In this document: piece after piece, positions 35,987 to 45,546 of the stretch
Position numbering within the stretch: the stretch's first letter is position 1
Layout: each line of letters begins with the position of its first letter
Source: Pseudoalteromonas rubra
GTDB taxonomy: Bacteria > Pseudomonadota > Gammaproteobacteria > Enterobacterales > Alteromonadaceae
DNA: 64,000 nt
Direction: 5' to 3'
NCBI RefSeq assembly: GCF_000238295.3
Contig: NZ_AHCD03000034.1
Location: 62,001 to 126,000 of the forward strand
Made by a program: the position numbers and the translations under genes
The notes under the pieces: generated by a model
What the model saw: only the letters and a program-made list of their open reading frames with translations
The model's database searches: none
Told to the model about the DNA's origin: nothing

Positions 35987-36420
35987 GAGCGTACTCCGTA
36001 TACAATTTTAGCTCGCTGTGTAAAAGCAGAGACCATGTTCTTCGCCACTTCATTAAAGATACGGCCAAATGCCAGCTCAACCAGCTTATTAGCAAATTCG
36101 AACTCTAGCTTTAAACAGACTTTACACGCTTGCTCATCCAATTCGATAAACTCCCAATATCCGTGTAATGACTTAAACGGACCATCAACAAGCTGCATTC
36201 TAACCCGGTTACCTTCGTACTGATTCTTAGTCGTAAACCATTTTGTCAAACCCGCCTTAGAGATTTCAAGGCTTGCAGTCATACCCTGATCTGAAGTATC
36301 TATCACCCGCGCCCCGGAACAATGTGGCAAAAAAGCGGGATACGCGTCAACATCATTGACCAAGTTAAACATCTCTTGTGTGCTGTACATCACTAACGCA
36401 CTTTTTTCTACTTGTGGCAT
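35983..36420 (-). CDS. ratA: RatA-type START/COQ10-family protein
   Basis: A 145-residue START-like domain protein (polyketide cyclase/COQ10 family). In E. coli RatA has been described as a ribosome-association toxin, while homologues bind ubiquinone. Motifs include ALVMYSTQEMFNLVNDVDAYPAFLPHCSGARV and FGRIFNEVAKNMVSAF. The ATG at 36420 (MPQVEKSALV) is preferred over the longer frame to 36507 because it matches relatives. It is divergent from smpB, conserved synteny. Confidence 0.92.
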   Translation of the reverse strand: MPQVEKSALVMYSTQEMFNLVNDVDAYPAFLPHCSGARVIDTSDQGMTASLEISKAGLTKWFTTKNQYEGNRVRMQLVDGPFKSLHGYWEFIELDEQACKVCLKLEFEFANKLVELAFGRIFNEVAKNMVSAFTQRAKIVYGVRS

Positions 36421-36549
36421 ACGCTCTCCAAACTCTAACAAGGCGATTTTACCAAGGTTTTCAAGATTTATCTTGTTTGTGACAGGCGACTGCGCGAAAA
36501 TAGCCACAATTTTTGATCCGCGCCGATATACAAGGTAGACTAAGCCATT

Positions 36550-37029
36550 ATGGCAAAGAAAAAACCAAACAAATCAAATAGCAATACCATAGCGCTGAAT
36601 AAAAAGGCGCGTCATGAGTATTTTTTACACGACAAGTTCGAAGCGGGTATTGAGCTTCAGGGGTGGGAAGTTAAAAGCATTCGCTCTGGTAAGGTCAATA
36701 TCACAGATACTTATATTCACCTGAAAGACGGCGAAGCCTATCTGCTTGCCAGTCAGATCCAGCCGCTTAATAGCGCATCCACACATGTTATCTGCGATCC
36801 CATGCGTTACCGTAAGTTGTTGCTTAAAAAACGCGAAATAGACCGCTTGATCGGTGCAACTGAGCGTGATGGCTTCTCACTGGTAGCCACGGCCATGTAC
36901 TGGAAGAAGTGTTGGGTAAAACTTGAATTCCACCTTGCCAAAGGTAAGAAAATGCATGATAAGCGGGCCGACATCAAAGACAGAGACTGGTCTCGTGATA
37001 AAGAGCGCCTGATGAAACATAAAGCTTAA
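36550..37029 (+). CDS. smpB: SsrA-binding protein SmpB
   Basis: Small basic protein of 159 residues that delivers tmRNA to stalled ribosomes. It shows NKKARHEYFLHDKFEAGIELQGWEVKSIR, the central LLKKREI segment and the C-terminal tail HDKRADIKDRDWSRDKERLMK, which reads the empty mRNA channel. Its RNA partner ssrA is encoded 7.6 kb away at 44591. It ends in a strong bidirectional terminator. Confidence 0.98.
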   Translation: MAKKKPNKSNSNTIALNKKARHEYFLHDKFEAGIELQGWEVKSIRSGKVNITDTYIHLKDGEAYLLASQIQPLNSASTHVICDPMRYRKLLLKKREIDRLIGATERDGFSLVATAMYWKKCWVKLEFHLAKGKKMHDKRADIKDRDWSRDKERLMKHKA

Positions 37030-37042
37030 TACCAAGACACAT

Positions 37043-37070
37043 AAAAAAACCGCCTTTCGGCGGTTTTTTT
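37043..37070. terminator. Bidirectional intrinsic terminator
   Basis: AAAAAAACCGCC-TTTC-GGCGGTTTTTTT is a symmetrical stem with A and T tracts on both sides, located between convergent smpB and fabB and usable by both. Confidence 0.95.
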
Positions 37071-37091
37071 ATCGCTTAATGGCACAGGCCA

Positions 37092-38306
37092 TTAAGCTTT
37101 ATACTTTTGCATAACCAAAGTCGCGTTAGTACCGCCAAAACCAAAACTGTTCGACATCACAGTATTCAGTTCCTGCTCACGCATTTCAGTAACAATATCC
37201 AGGCCTTTTGCCTGCTCATCCAGCTCGTCAATGTTGATAGACGGTGCAATGAAATTGTTTTCCAGCATCAGCAATGAGTAGATAGCTTCGTGAACGCCTG
37301 CTGCACCCAATGCGTGACCTGTCATTGCTTTAGTTGCACTAATCGCAGGAGAGTTATCACCGAATAACTCCTGAATAGCGCCCAGTTCTTTCACGTCACC
37401 AACCGGTGTAGACGTACCATGCGTGTTCAGGTAATCGATTGGGCCTTCGAGATCTTGCATCGCCTGCTTCATACATCTCACTGCACCTTCACCAGACGGC
37501 GCAACCATGTCATAACCATCAGATGTTGCACCGTATCCAACGATCTCCGCATAGATATGTGCACCACGAGCCAGCGCATGCTCAAGCTCTTCAACAACGA
37601 CGATACCGCCACCACCAGAGATAACAAAGCCATCACGGTTTGCATCGTATGTACGCGAAGCGGTTTCTGCCGCGTCATTGTACTTGGTTGACAAGGCACC
37701 CATAGCATCGAATTCCATTGCCAGAGTCCAGTGTAGCTCTTCACCACCACCGGCAAAGATCACGTCCTGCTTGCCCAGCTGGATTTGCTCAACCGCGTTA
37801 CCAATACAGTGTGCAGACGTCGCACAGGCAGAACTGATTGAATAGTTTACACCTTTAATTTTGAACGGTGTTGCCAGACAGGCAGAAGCTGTACTCGCCA
37901 TCGTGCGCGGTACCATGTATGGACCAACACGCTTTACGCCTTTCTCGCGCAGAATGTCTGCGGCTTCAACCTGATATTTAGATGAACCACCACCTGAGCC
38001 AACGATCAGACCAGTACGCTCATTTGAAACTTGCTCAGGTGCCAGACCTGAATCTTCAATCGCTTGCGCCATTGAAATATAAGAAAATGCAGCTGCGTCG
38101 CCCATAAAGCGATGTGCTTTACGGTCAACCAGAGACTTCACGTCAATATCCAGCTTGCCAGATACCTGGCTGCGCAGATTTAGGTCTGCGAACTCTTGGT
38201 TAAAAGCGATACCACTTTTACCCGCTTTCAAAGACTCTAGTACTTCTTGCTTGTTGTTACCGATGCTTGACACTACACCGATACCCGTAATAACGGCTCT
38301 TCTCAT
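37092..38306 (-). CDS. fabB: Beta-ketoacyl-ACP synthase I FabB
   Basis: Chain-elongating condensing enzyme of fatty-acid synthesis, needed for unsaturated fatty acids. It has 404 residues with the catalytic cysteine in ISSACATSAHCIG, catalytic histidines in LNTHGTSTPVGD and MTGHALGAAGVHE, and the C-terminal SNSFGFGGTNATLV. It is divergent from mnmC, as in many gammaproteobacteria (fabB-mnmC). Confidence 0.97.
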   Translation of the reverse strand: MRRAVITGIGVVSSIGNNKQEVLESLKAGKSGIAFNQEFADLNLRSQVSGKLDIDVKSLVDRKAHRFMGDAAAFSYISMAQAIEDSGLAPEQVSNERTGLIVGSGGGSSKYQVEAADILREKGVKRVGPYMVPRTMASTASACLATPFKIKGVNYSISSACATSAHCIGNAVEQIQLGKQDVIFAGGGEELHWTLAMEFDAMGALSTKYNDAAETASRTYDANRDGFVISGGGGIVVVEELEHALARGAHIYAEIVGYGATSDGYDMVAPSGEGAVRCMKQAMQDLEGPIDYLNTHGTSTPVGDVKELGAIQELFGDNSPAISATKAMTGHALGAAGVHEAIYSLLMLENNFIAPSINIDELDEQAKGLDIVTEMREQELNTVMSNSFGFGGTNATLVMQKYKA

Positions 38307-38486
38307 GGGTAATTCCCTTAGGACATTTTAAATTTACGCGTATTCTACGCTGAAACCAGGCACCAAGTGGTCAGCTTTCCAGCGTACACACGTACTCTGA
38401 ACTGATATTTGTTAAAATGCAACGGACGAATGCAAATAAAATCCGTAAAATAGGCGTCAATTTAGTAGCGAACTTTTACACACACT

Positions 38487-40472
38487 ATGATACGCAACGC
38501 CCAGATACACTTTAACGACGCAGGAACGCCCGTCGCAGACAGCTTTGACGACGTCTACTTTTCTAATGATGATGGCCAGGCTGAGTCCGACTATGTTTTT
38601 TTCTCGCAAAATAAGCTCAATACCCGTTTGCTGAACCATGACCGCCACCATTTTGTTGTTGCGGAAACCGGATTTGGTACAGGCCTGAATTTTCTTAATA
38701 CTTGGGCTCAATTTCAACGACTGAAAACACCAGGTAGCGTTCAGCGTCTTTATTTTATTTCATTCGAAAAATACCCGATTAAGATTGAAGATTTAAGACA
38801 AGCCTTAAAAGCCTGGCCGGATTTATCTGAGCAAGCCAGACAACTCTGCGAACAATACCCGGATGCTGTTGAAGGTTGCCATCGCCTTGAATTTGATGAT
38901 GGACAGGTGATCCTGGATCTGTGGTTTGGCGATGTGCACACTTCCTTGCCAAAACTGTCTTATGCGCCGCAGGGCCTGGTTGATGCCTGGTACCTGGATG
39001 GTTTTGCACCGAGCAAAAACCCGGACATGTGGCAACAATCTCTGTTCGATTCAATGGCTGCGCTGAGCCGAGACAACGCCACGTTTGCGACCTTCACCGC
39101 GGCAGGTTTTGTCCGCAGAGGCTTGCAGCAAGCCGGTTTTACCTGCCAGAAAGTAAAAGGTTATGGCCGTAAACGAGAAATGGTGATCGGCCAGTTTGGG
39201 ACAGCCAATGCGCAAGCGACTAACCCACAATACTACCGCCACGCTCCCCGCGCACTCAGTAACGTTGCCATTATTGGCGGCGGCATAGGCTCGGCCTGTT
39301 TAAGCTACCACCTGGCCAAACGTGATATCAACACGACCTTATTCTGTAAAGATGGCACGCTGGCCGGTGGCGCCTCGCATAATCGTCAGGGTGCCGTGTA
39401 CCCCAACCTGCAAGCCCAGTACAGCACAACCAGCGAATTGTATGGTTTAAGCTTTTTATACGCACGCCGCTTTTATCAACACATTGAAACACTGGGCTTT
39501 ACCTATGAGCATGATTGGTGTGGCGTGCTGTTGCAAAGCGTCACCGATGGTAAGCGCACACAGCATCAGAAAATCGCTACTAGTGAATTATTTCCCAAGT
39601 CTCTGATACGCCCTGTCTCTGCGGCAGAGGCACAAGCGCTGGCCAATATTGATACGCCATTCGAGGGACTCTTTATTGAACAGGCCGGCTGGGTGAGTCC
39701 GCCTCAGCTTACCCAGGCTGTTTATGATGCAGCACAGGCCAGGTGCCCAGGCCAGCACCACTTTAATGCAGATGTCAGTGAACTCGAAAAACGTGAGGAC
39801 GGCTGGTATTTACAGGTTAACGGTCACTGGCAGGGCCCGTTTTCTGACGTGTTTATATGCGGCGGTGAACACAGCGATATGTTCACTCAGACTCAGCACT
39901 TGGGGCTGCACGGTGTACGCGGCCAGGTTTCGCATATCCAGGCAGGCGAAGCCTCGTCTAAACTCTCGACCGTGCTGTGCCATAAAGGGTACTTTACACC
40001 CAGTATGGAGGGGGAGCATTGCATGGGCGCTACCTTTGAAAAATACAGCAAAGGCCGGGAAGTCACCGAGCAGGATAACCTAACCAACCGCGCTCAGTTA
40101 CAGGGCTTTTATGCAGATACTAAATTTGATCAAAGCCTGGGGGAGATCACTGGCGCTAAAGCGGCTGTACGTTGCTGTTTTAACGACCACTTCCCAATGG
40201 CAGGTCAGGTGCCGGACCCTGACAGCCTGTGCAGTGCGTTTGCAAACCTGCGCCGGGGCAAACACGATGACTTTGAGCCGTTAACTGAGCCTCATGAGGG
40301 ATTACATGTGGTGACCGGGTTTGGTGCCAGGGGACTATGCAGCGCCCCTTTAGTGACAGAGCACCTGGTTGCGGCGCTGTGTGACGAGCCACGCCCATTT
40401 AGCGAGCGGATCAATCAGGCACTGCACCCTGCCCGCTTTGTGATCCGGGACCTAATCAGGAATAAGATCTAA
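38487..40472 (+). CDS. mnmC: Bifunctional tRNA mnm5s2U biosynthesis protein MnmC
   Basis: Catalyses the last steps of 5-methylaminomethyl-2-thiouridine formation at tRNA wobble position 34. The N-terminal methyltransferase (MnmC2, about 1-240) contains ETGFGTGLNFLNTW and WYLDGFAPSKNPDMW. The C-terminal FAD-dependent oxidoreductase (MnmC1, about 255-655) starts at NVAIIGGGIGSACLSYHLAKR and ends with GFGARGLCSAPL. The 661-residue length fits the two-domain form. It is divergent from fabB. Confidence 0.96.
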   Translation: MIRNAQIHFNDAGTPVADSFDDVYFSNDDGQAESDYVFFSQNKLNTRLLNHDRHHFVVAETGFGTGLNFLNTWAQFQRLKTPGSVQRLYFISFEKYPIKIEDLRQALKAWPDLSEQARQLCEQYPDAVEGCHRLEFDDGQVILDLWFGDVHTSLPKLSYAPQGLVDAWYLDGFAPSKNPDMWQQSLFDSMAALSRDNATFATFTAAGFVRRGLQQAGFTCQKVKGYGRKREMVIGQFGTANAQATNPQYYRHAPRALSNVAIIGGGIGSACLSYHLAKRDINTTLFCKDGTLAGGASHNRQGAVYPNLQAQYSTTSELYGLSFLYARRFYQHIETLGFTYEHDWCGVLLQSVTDGKRTQHQKIATSELFPKSLIRPVSAAEAQALANIDTPFEGLFIEQAGWVSPPQLTQAVYDAAQARCPGQHHFNADVSELEKREDGWYLQVNGHWQGPFSDVFICGGEHSDMFTQTQHLGLHGVRGQVSHIQAGEASSKLSTVLCHKGYFTPSMEGEHCMGATFEKYSKGREVTEQDNLTNRAQLQGFYADTKFDQSLGEITGAKAAVRCCFNDHFPMAGQVPDPDSLCSAFANLRRGKHDDFEPLTEPHEGLHVVTGFGARGLCSAPLVTEHLVAALCDEPRPFSERINQALHPARFVIRDLIRNKI

Positions 40473-40525
40473 TCGAAACTGCCACTTTGCAGCGACGCGC
40501 CTGACAAGCGCGCCTGTTTGTGCTG

Positions 40526-41401
40526 TTACGGTTTCGAGATCTGGATAATTACCCGACGGTTTTTATCCCGACCAATCGGCGTGTCGTTTGGTGCAACATG
40601 ACGCTTTTCACCAAATCCATCAGTGACAATTTTATCTTCGGGTATGCCTTTTGACGCCATATAGGTTTTTATCGCTTCGGCCCGCTTTTTCGACATAGCC
40701 ATATTAACCGAGCGGCCACCATAGCTATCCGTATACGCCGAAATATAAATGGATTCAATTTGCGGATCGTTATTCAGATATTCCCCAATCATATCCAAAC
40801 GTTTTCGTGATGACTTGGTCAGTTCACTGCTGTTAAATTTGTAGTTCATTACCGTGAATGCAATGTCTTCAAAGCTGTAAGGCAGCAAATTATCGCGACA
40901 CTGCAAAAATTCCCAATAGGCATTTTTGAAGTTCACAGATGAGAGTGCCACGGAGATCTGATCATGCTGGTTTTGCCAGTCCTGATAATAAAAAGTGGGA
41001 TAGTAACCCTTTTCTAACTCTGTAAGCATCTCCCAGCTGATGGCATTGGTGAGTTCACCATCAAATTTCTTCAACAACTTCATCTGGCCCATTACCCTGG
41101 CAGGCAACCCTGCCCGCCACGCCGGTGGCACAGACTCAAGGCCAGCAAAGTCGTAACTATCAGGCCTGACCACCATATCCAGGTTAAAGGTGAGATCTTT
41201 ATTCTTACTCGCCGTTGCATGGAATATCGCTTCGCCGTAATACGGGACTTCATGTGACAGAGCACAAGACAACCGCGTTGTCCTGTCGACAAACCACTGG
41301 GAGTTGTCTGCTGTGGCAGAGTATTGCCGCATTGCACCCTGCGCCTGAAGTGTCAGGATACTCAGTGTGGTAGCAATAATCAGGTTCGCTTTAAACTTCA
41401 C
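40526..41401 (-). CDS. motY: Sodium-type flagellar motor protein MotY
   Basis: Component of the T ring of sodium-driven polar flagellar motors, needed with MotX for stator assembly. A signal peptide ends at about QAQGA, and the mature protein begins MRQYSATADNSQW as in Vibrio MotY. An N-terminal stator-interacting domain leads to a C-terminal OmpA-like peptidoglycan-binding domain (YISAYTDSYGGRSVN, SKKRAEAIKTYM, GFGEKRHVAPNDT). The start is a GTG at 41401 with GGAG seven bases upstream; 291 residues. Confidence 0.93.
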   Translation of the reverse strand: MKFKANLIIATTLSILTLQAQGAMRQYSATADNSQWFVDRTTRLSCALSHEVPYYGEAIFHATASKNKDLTFNLDMVVRPDSYDFAGLESVPPAWRAGLPARVMGQMKLLKKFDGELTNAISWEMLTELEKGYYPTFYYQDWQNQHDQISVALSSVNFKNAYWEFLQCRDNLLPYSFEDIAFTVMNYKFNSSELTKSSRKRLDMIGEYLNNDPQIESIYISAYTDSYGGRSVNMAMSKKRAEAIKTYMASKGIPEDKIVTDGFGEKRHVAPNDTPIGRDKNRRVIIQISKP

Positions 41402-41654
41402 GCTCTTACTCCGCTTTAAACAAAAATACCGAACTGGGCGAGCTGGTTGATTGACCATCGCAATCGTCAGGTAGCGCCTCACCGATAGTTTAAGCAATAA
41501 TCATGCCTTTAAAAACGGACTTTGACGGCAAAGTTCTGACGGCGGGCCCGCTTTGCATCTAGCCTGCGTTACGTGCAGGAAACACGCCAGTAAATTCGCA
41601 TCTTTATCTCTGATCAGTATAATAGGCCGCTCAATTTAGTAAACCAAGCAGATT

Positions 41655-42317
41655 ATGGCAGAACAAGAGCAAACCCTATTCGCAAAGCGCTTCCGCGGCT
41701 TCTTTCCGGTCGTCATTGACGTTGAAACCGCAGGCTTTAATAAAGACACCGACGCACTGCTGGAAATTGCTGTCAGCATGCTCAAAATGGATGAACAGGG
41801 CCTGCTCAGTCTCGACCACACGGTGCATTTTCATGTCGCACCATTTGAAGGTGCCAATATCGAGCAATCGGCGATTGAGTTCAATGGCATTGATCCCTTC
41901 AGTGCACTGCGTGGCGCAGTGGATGAAGAAGAAGCCATCAAAGAGATCTGCAAAGCGGTACGTAAAGCCCAAAAAGCAGCTGGATGCCAACGCTCTGTGG
42001 TGGTCGCGCACAATGCCGCATTTGACCATGGCTTCTTAAACGCAGCCATTGAACGCTGTAAAATCAAGCGTACCCCATTCCACCCATTTGTGAGTTTTGA
42101 TACCACCTCGCTGGCCGGGCTGGCACTGGGTCAGACCGTACTGGCGAAAGCCTGTCGCACCGCGGGGATTGAGTTTGACAACAGTCAGGCACATTCAGCC
42201 CTGTATGATACTGAGCGCACCGCTGAACTATTCTGTCATATCGTGAATAAATGGCAGGCACTGGGTGGCTGGCCTTTGCCAGACGTTGAAGATGAGAACG
42301 ACGCAGCGTCTGAATAG
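41655..42317 (+). CDS. rnt: Ribonuclease T
   Basis: DEDD-family 3'-5' exoribonuclease that matures tRNAs and other stable RNAs. It has 220 residues, with exonuclease motif I VVIDVETAGFNKDTDALLEIA, motif II VVAHNAAFDHGFL and motif III AHSALYDTERTAELF. The length is close to E. coli Rnt (215). It is convergent with the FapA-type gene. Confidence 0.97.
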   Translation: MAEQEQTLFAKRFRGFFPVVIDVETAGFNKDTDALLEIAVSMLKMDEQGLLSLDHTVHFHVAPFEGANIEQSAIEFNGIDPFSALRGAVDEEEAIKEICKAVRKAQKAAGCQRSVVVAHNAAFDHGFLNAAIERCKIKRTPFHPFVSFDTTSLAGLALGQTVLAKACRTAGIEFDNSQAHSALYDTERTAELFCHIVNKWQALGGWPLPDVEDENDAASE

Positions 42318-42334
42318 CAAACCACGCTAAGATA

Positions 42335-42361
42335 CGCGATACCGTGCACTGAGGTATCGCG
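42335..42361. terminator. Hairpin between rnt and the FapA-type gene
   Basis: CGCGATACC (42335-42343) pairs perfectly with GGTATCGCG (42353-42361) over nine bases, between convergent stop codons. A-rich sequence follows on the plus strand; no T run is present. Confidence 0.55.
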
Positions 42362-42367
42362 ACAAAA

Positions 42368-44002
42368 TTACTGGGTCGCGAATTCCTGCGTGATCTTACC
42401 CTCGTCGAGCAAGACCGAATGAGGCGGATAGATCCGTGAAAAAGACTTGCTGTCTCTGGCAATAGTCAACTCAATGCCCGGATGCATTAGTTCGTTAATC
42501 TTAATCCGGCTAAGCTTTAATAGTCGCGCCAGCTTATGTTGCACCAGCTTCATATTTCTTTGATTACGTGCGTAATGTTTACTGAGCTGTTGTTCATTCT
42601 GAGCCAGCTTGCTGAGATAAGCATCGCGTTTATTAGAAGCGGGCGCCTTTTGGGCTTTGATCTGTGCGCGTTTCAGGGCAAGGGTTTTATCTGTGAGGCG
42701 TTTTTCGAGGTCTTTAAATTCTTGTTGTTTTTGCTTTAGCATATGCCAGTCCTGGGCCAGCGCAATCCGCGTTCGTGTCCCCGACGGAGCCCCCACTTCA
42801 CCCGCTTCGATGCGCATGGCGTCATAGACTGTGCCACCGATCAACTTTCCTCGGGGCGTATCGCCTTTTCCTACCCGGATCATTCGCTTGGCTCTGAGGT
42901 CACAATGTAAAACCTGACGTTCAATCAGCAGATCTTGTTCGGATTCTATATGACAATATTGAGCATACCCGATAGAGACCGTACGCTTTGCTTTGATACA
43001 ACAGCTGAAATCTTCGCCTTCATCTCGCTTACGACCTATCACGCCCAACATCACGGTCACGGCACCATTGCTTTCAAGTTGAGCAGACTCGACAAACCCA
43101 ATTACGGTGATATCACCGGATGCTTTGATCCTCATGCCATCTTTGACATCACCGCTGACGATCACACTACCATCAAACTCAATATGGCCCGTGGTGACAT
43201 CAACCTGATCGTAACACAATACATCATCAACGCGGATCCCTCGCGGAATAGCAACAGGTACGCCTTTGGCGTCAGCAATGAGCAGGTTAGGATCATCCGG
43301 TGAGATTTTAGTCCCTTCGGGTACTTCCAGCGCAAAGTCTTTGCCCTGCTTAGGTTCCAGCACATCGCCAAACACAGAGTAGCCTTCTTCGCCGGGTGTT
43401 GGCGGGACACGCTTCATAAGTGGACTGCCCGGACTAACGGTAATGATGGCACCCAGGTCACGCATATCAACCTTACCACCATCTTTTTGTTGCGGGCTCA
43501 ACACTCTGTCCTGCGCTGTCATGCACAAACGGACAAACCGGGCATCGGTGCCATCTTTAGCGCGCTGACCATGGGCGACGATACCACTGTAGGCACTGCC
43601 CGGAGATTGCTCAAACTGCTGACCTAAAAAGGTATCTAAAGCCTGCTTGCTGATGCCGCGCTTAACGCCTGCGGATTTAAGTGCTTCACGGGCTTGATCC
43701 ATAGTGACCATTTTACCGCCACGTGCCGTTGTCAGTCGTGCTTCAGCCATCATGTTATTTTCGTCAACCCGGATCGACAACTCGGCATCAACCGCCTGCG
43801 CAACAATTAAAGAATCCTTCTCCCGGTCATCCGACGGCGAAAACAACTGCCCGATATTGGCATGTATGATATCAAAGTCGGCATAAGGAGAGCTTTCCAG
43901 CGCTTCAACAAGCTGCGCGGAACTGGCCGGAAATCCGGTATTTGCAGGGTGTTCGTTCATTGAAACGTACCCTGACTCCTCATCAAAATGAAACAAAGAC
44001 AT
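42368..44002 (-). CDS. FapA (DUF342) family protein
   Basis: A 544-residue protein of the DUF342/flagellar assembly protein A family. It includes the repetitive beta-helix region around VEFDGSVIVSGDVKDGMRIKAS-like text (residues about 255-400) and a coiled coil (QKQQEFKDLEKRLTDKTLALKR). The family is associated with polar flagella or cell-surface polymers, but its mechanism is unclear. I start at the ATG at 44002 with GGGAAG upstream; a GTG one codon earlier exists. It is monocistronic here. Confidence 0.83.
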   Translation of the reverse strand: MSLFHFDEESGYVSMNEHPANTGFPASSAQLVEALESSPYADFDIIHANIGQLFSPSDDREKDSLIVAQAVDAELSIRVDENNMMAEARLTTARGGKMVTMDQAREALKSAGVKRGISKQALDTFLGQQFEQSPGSAYSGIVAHGQRAKDGTDARFVRLCMTAQDRVLSPQQKDGGKVDMRDLGAIITVSPGSPLMKRVPPTPGEEGYSVFGDVLEPKQGKDFALEVPEGTKISPDDPNLLIADAKGVPVAIPRGIRVDDVLCYDQVDVTTGHIEFDGSVIVSGDVKDGMRIKASGDITVIGFVESAQLESNGAVTVMLGVIGRKRDEGEDFSCCIKAKRTVSIGYAQYCHIESEQDLLIERQVLHCDLRAKRMIRVGKGDTPRGKLIGGTVYDAMRIEAGEVGAPSGTRTRIALAQDWHMLKQKQQEFKDLEKRLTDKTLALKRAQIKAQKAPASNKRDAYLSKLAQNEQQLSKHYARNQRNMKLVQHKLARLLKLSRIKINELMHPGIELTIARDSKSFSRIYPPHSVLLDEGKITQEFATQ

Positions 44003-44590
44003 CACTTACTTCCCGAAAAATATGCACGATGTTACTAAATTTATTATGCACTACCAGGTCTATACATTGGACTCGGCCGCTGTGTAACCTCTTATTGTGT
44101 ATTGCATCCATGCTGACAATCTGTGAAGAGCTTATACAGAAAACAGCCTGCGATATCCTCGCCAAAAAAAGCGCTCACGCTTCTAATAGCTTTGATATCT
44201 AGTCCCATCATTTTACACTTGTACCCAGTCATGCAAGAGAATTTTGACAAACAACAAAAATCACGTGGAAAAATTACAACCAAAGTGCTATATTTCCCAT
44301 AATCTAAGATGCGGCCAAATTTCAAATTTAGCTAAAACAAGTACAAGTCTGCCAAACAGACTAAACAACGATACATCAAAACAACCATTGCCTTGCCTTA
44401 TTTGAGCATAACCTTCCCTAATTGTTAAGCCCGACCAGCCGTTCAGCTAGACAAAATATAAACGATTGTAAATGAGACTTGAGTATAAAACCGCCAAGTA
44501 GTTCTTATCACTGTACTTATCGGCAAACTTCGCTTGAGCTTTAGGGATTTTATTGGGTATAATCACAATTACTGACTGAAAGAGATTTCA
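44003..44590. other. Intergenic region upstream of ssrA
   Basis: A 588-base stretch with no convincing gene. It should hold the FapA-type gene promoter at its left and the ssrA promoter at its right (44534-44563). The remaining AT-rich sequence shows no repeat or motif I can interpret. Confidence 0.5.
44534..44563 (+). promoter_or_regulatory. Sigma-70 promoter of ssrA
   Basis: TTGAGC (44534-44539) and a perfect TATAAT (44558-44563) are separated by 18 bases, placing transcription start about 20 bases before the mature tmRNA 5' end. Confidence 0.75.
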
Positions 44591-44947
44591 GGGGCTGATT
44601 AGGATTCGACAGGATTCATGAAGCCTGAGGTGCATGTCGAGGGGCGGTTGGCCTCGTAAAAAAGCCGCATTTAAAGTAATCGCAAACGACGATAACTACG
44701 CTCTAGCGGCATAATAGCCCGCTAGCACTCTGCCAAGATATGCTTGTGGATCTGGATTATGAGTGTCACCCTACACAAGATCGCTACGGAAACCCTGGCC
44801 GGGGTTGAAGGGCTAAATTTAAGCGGCCTCGCCTTTACTTATCGTGTTCGTCCGAGACTTAAAGGTTAACCAAAAGACGATACTAAACATGTAGGACCGA
44901 AGGTCGACGCTTTCTGGACGGGGGTTCAAATCCCCCCAGCTCCACCA
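44591..44947 (+). ncRNA. ssrA: Transfer-messenger RNA (tmRNA)
   Basis: Trans-translation RNA that rescues stalled ribosomes. The 5' end GGGGCTGATTAGGATTCGAC and the 3' end GGTTCAAATCCCCCCAGCTCCACCA form the tRNA-Ala-like domain with encoded CCA. The internal reading frame at 44682-44714 encodes ANDDNYALAA followed by TAA. The E. coli tag is ANDENYALAA, so one acidic residue differs. A strong terminator follows at 44956. Its protein partner SmpB is encoded 7.6 kb away. Confidence 0.98.
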
Positions 44948-44955
44948 ATAGATAA

Positions 44956-44982
44956 GCCCCCGCATTTGCGGGGGCTTTTTTT
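44956..44982 (+). terminator. Intrinsic terminator of ssrA
   Basis: GCCCCCGC-ATTT-GCGGGGGC is followed by TTTTTTT, eight bases after the tmRNA CCA end. Confidence 0.95.
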
Positions 44983-45011
44983 ATGGGATTGTCCATCCTC
45001 AAACATGTTTT

Positions 45012-45398
45012 TTAACTACTCACTTTTCCGCGCGATTCAATCATAGCCTGCACTCGTATTTCTTTCATTTCGGCATTGCTCTGTTCAAGCAGTTCGTCGC
45101 TGAAGGTGGTATCCGCAAAGGTATGCGGCCTGAAAAAGCGAGATAGTAGATTCACAAATTCGTTTGAGCTTTGTGCATCGTAACCCTCTTCTTCTTTTTC
45201 CATACTTTTTAGTCGCGTGTAGATCTCAATGGCTCTTTCGGGGTAGGCGTAATCATCTACGCTGAGCCAGGCTTCCTCCAGGTCACTAAGTGAATATGTC
45301 GAATAATCAATCTCTTTTCTTATAATCAATGTACTACCCCGGTAAAAATCAATCTGCCACACTATATCAGCACACTCAGCACAGAAGCAAAATACCAT
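45012..45398 (-). CDS. Conserved hypothetical small acidic protein
   Basis: A protein of up to 128 residues with no signal peptide. The segment YSLSDLEEAWLSVDDYAYPERAIEIYTRLKS resembles a short helical motif (SLxELEEALxxxDxxxYPER) that I have seen in many marine gammaproteobacterial proteins of unknown role. The region before it (WQIDFYRGSTLIIRK) is short and the true start is unclear. There is no recognisable partner. It stands between ssrA and the serine hydrolase gene. Confidence 0.6.
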   Translation of the reverse strand: MVFCFCAECADIVWQIDFYRGSTLIIRKEIDYSTYSLSDLEEAWLSVDDYAYPERAIEIYTRLKSMEKEEEGYDAQSSNEFVNLLSRFFRPHTFADTTFSDELLEQSNAEMKEIRVQAMIESRGKVSS

Positions 45399-45546
45399 CC
45401 TTGAACTATGCCGCCTGCCAGGCTTTGAATTGCTTAAAAGTCAGATTTTGCCGGATGTAATGTGACCTCGTCCGCTTCCCATAAGTCCAATAATATTTGG
45501 GCGTAACAGTTGAAAGGGGCAAAACCCGCTGCCCCTCCTCAATCAG

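Noticed and set aside
44092..44325. Reverse frame in the gap upstream of ssrA
   Set aside because: No start signal or recognisable sequence; it is a chance frame in AT-rich DNA.
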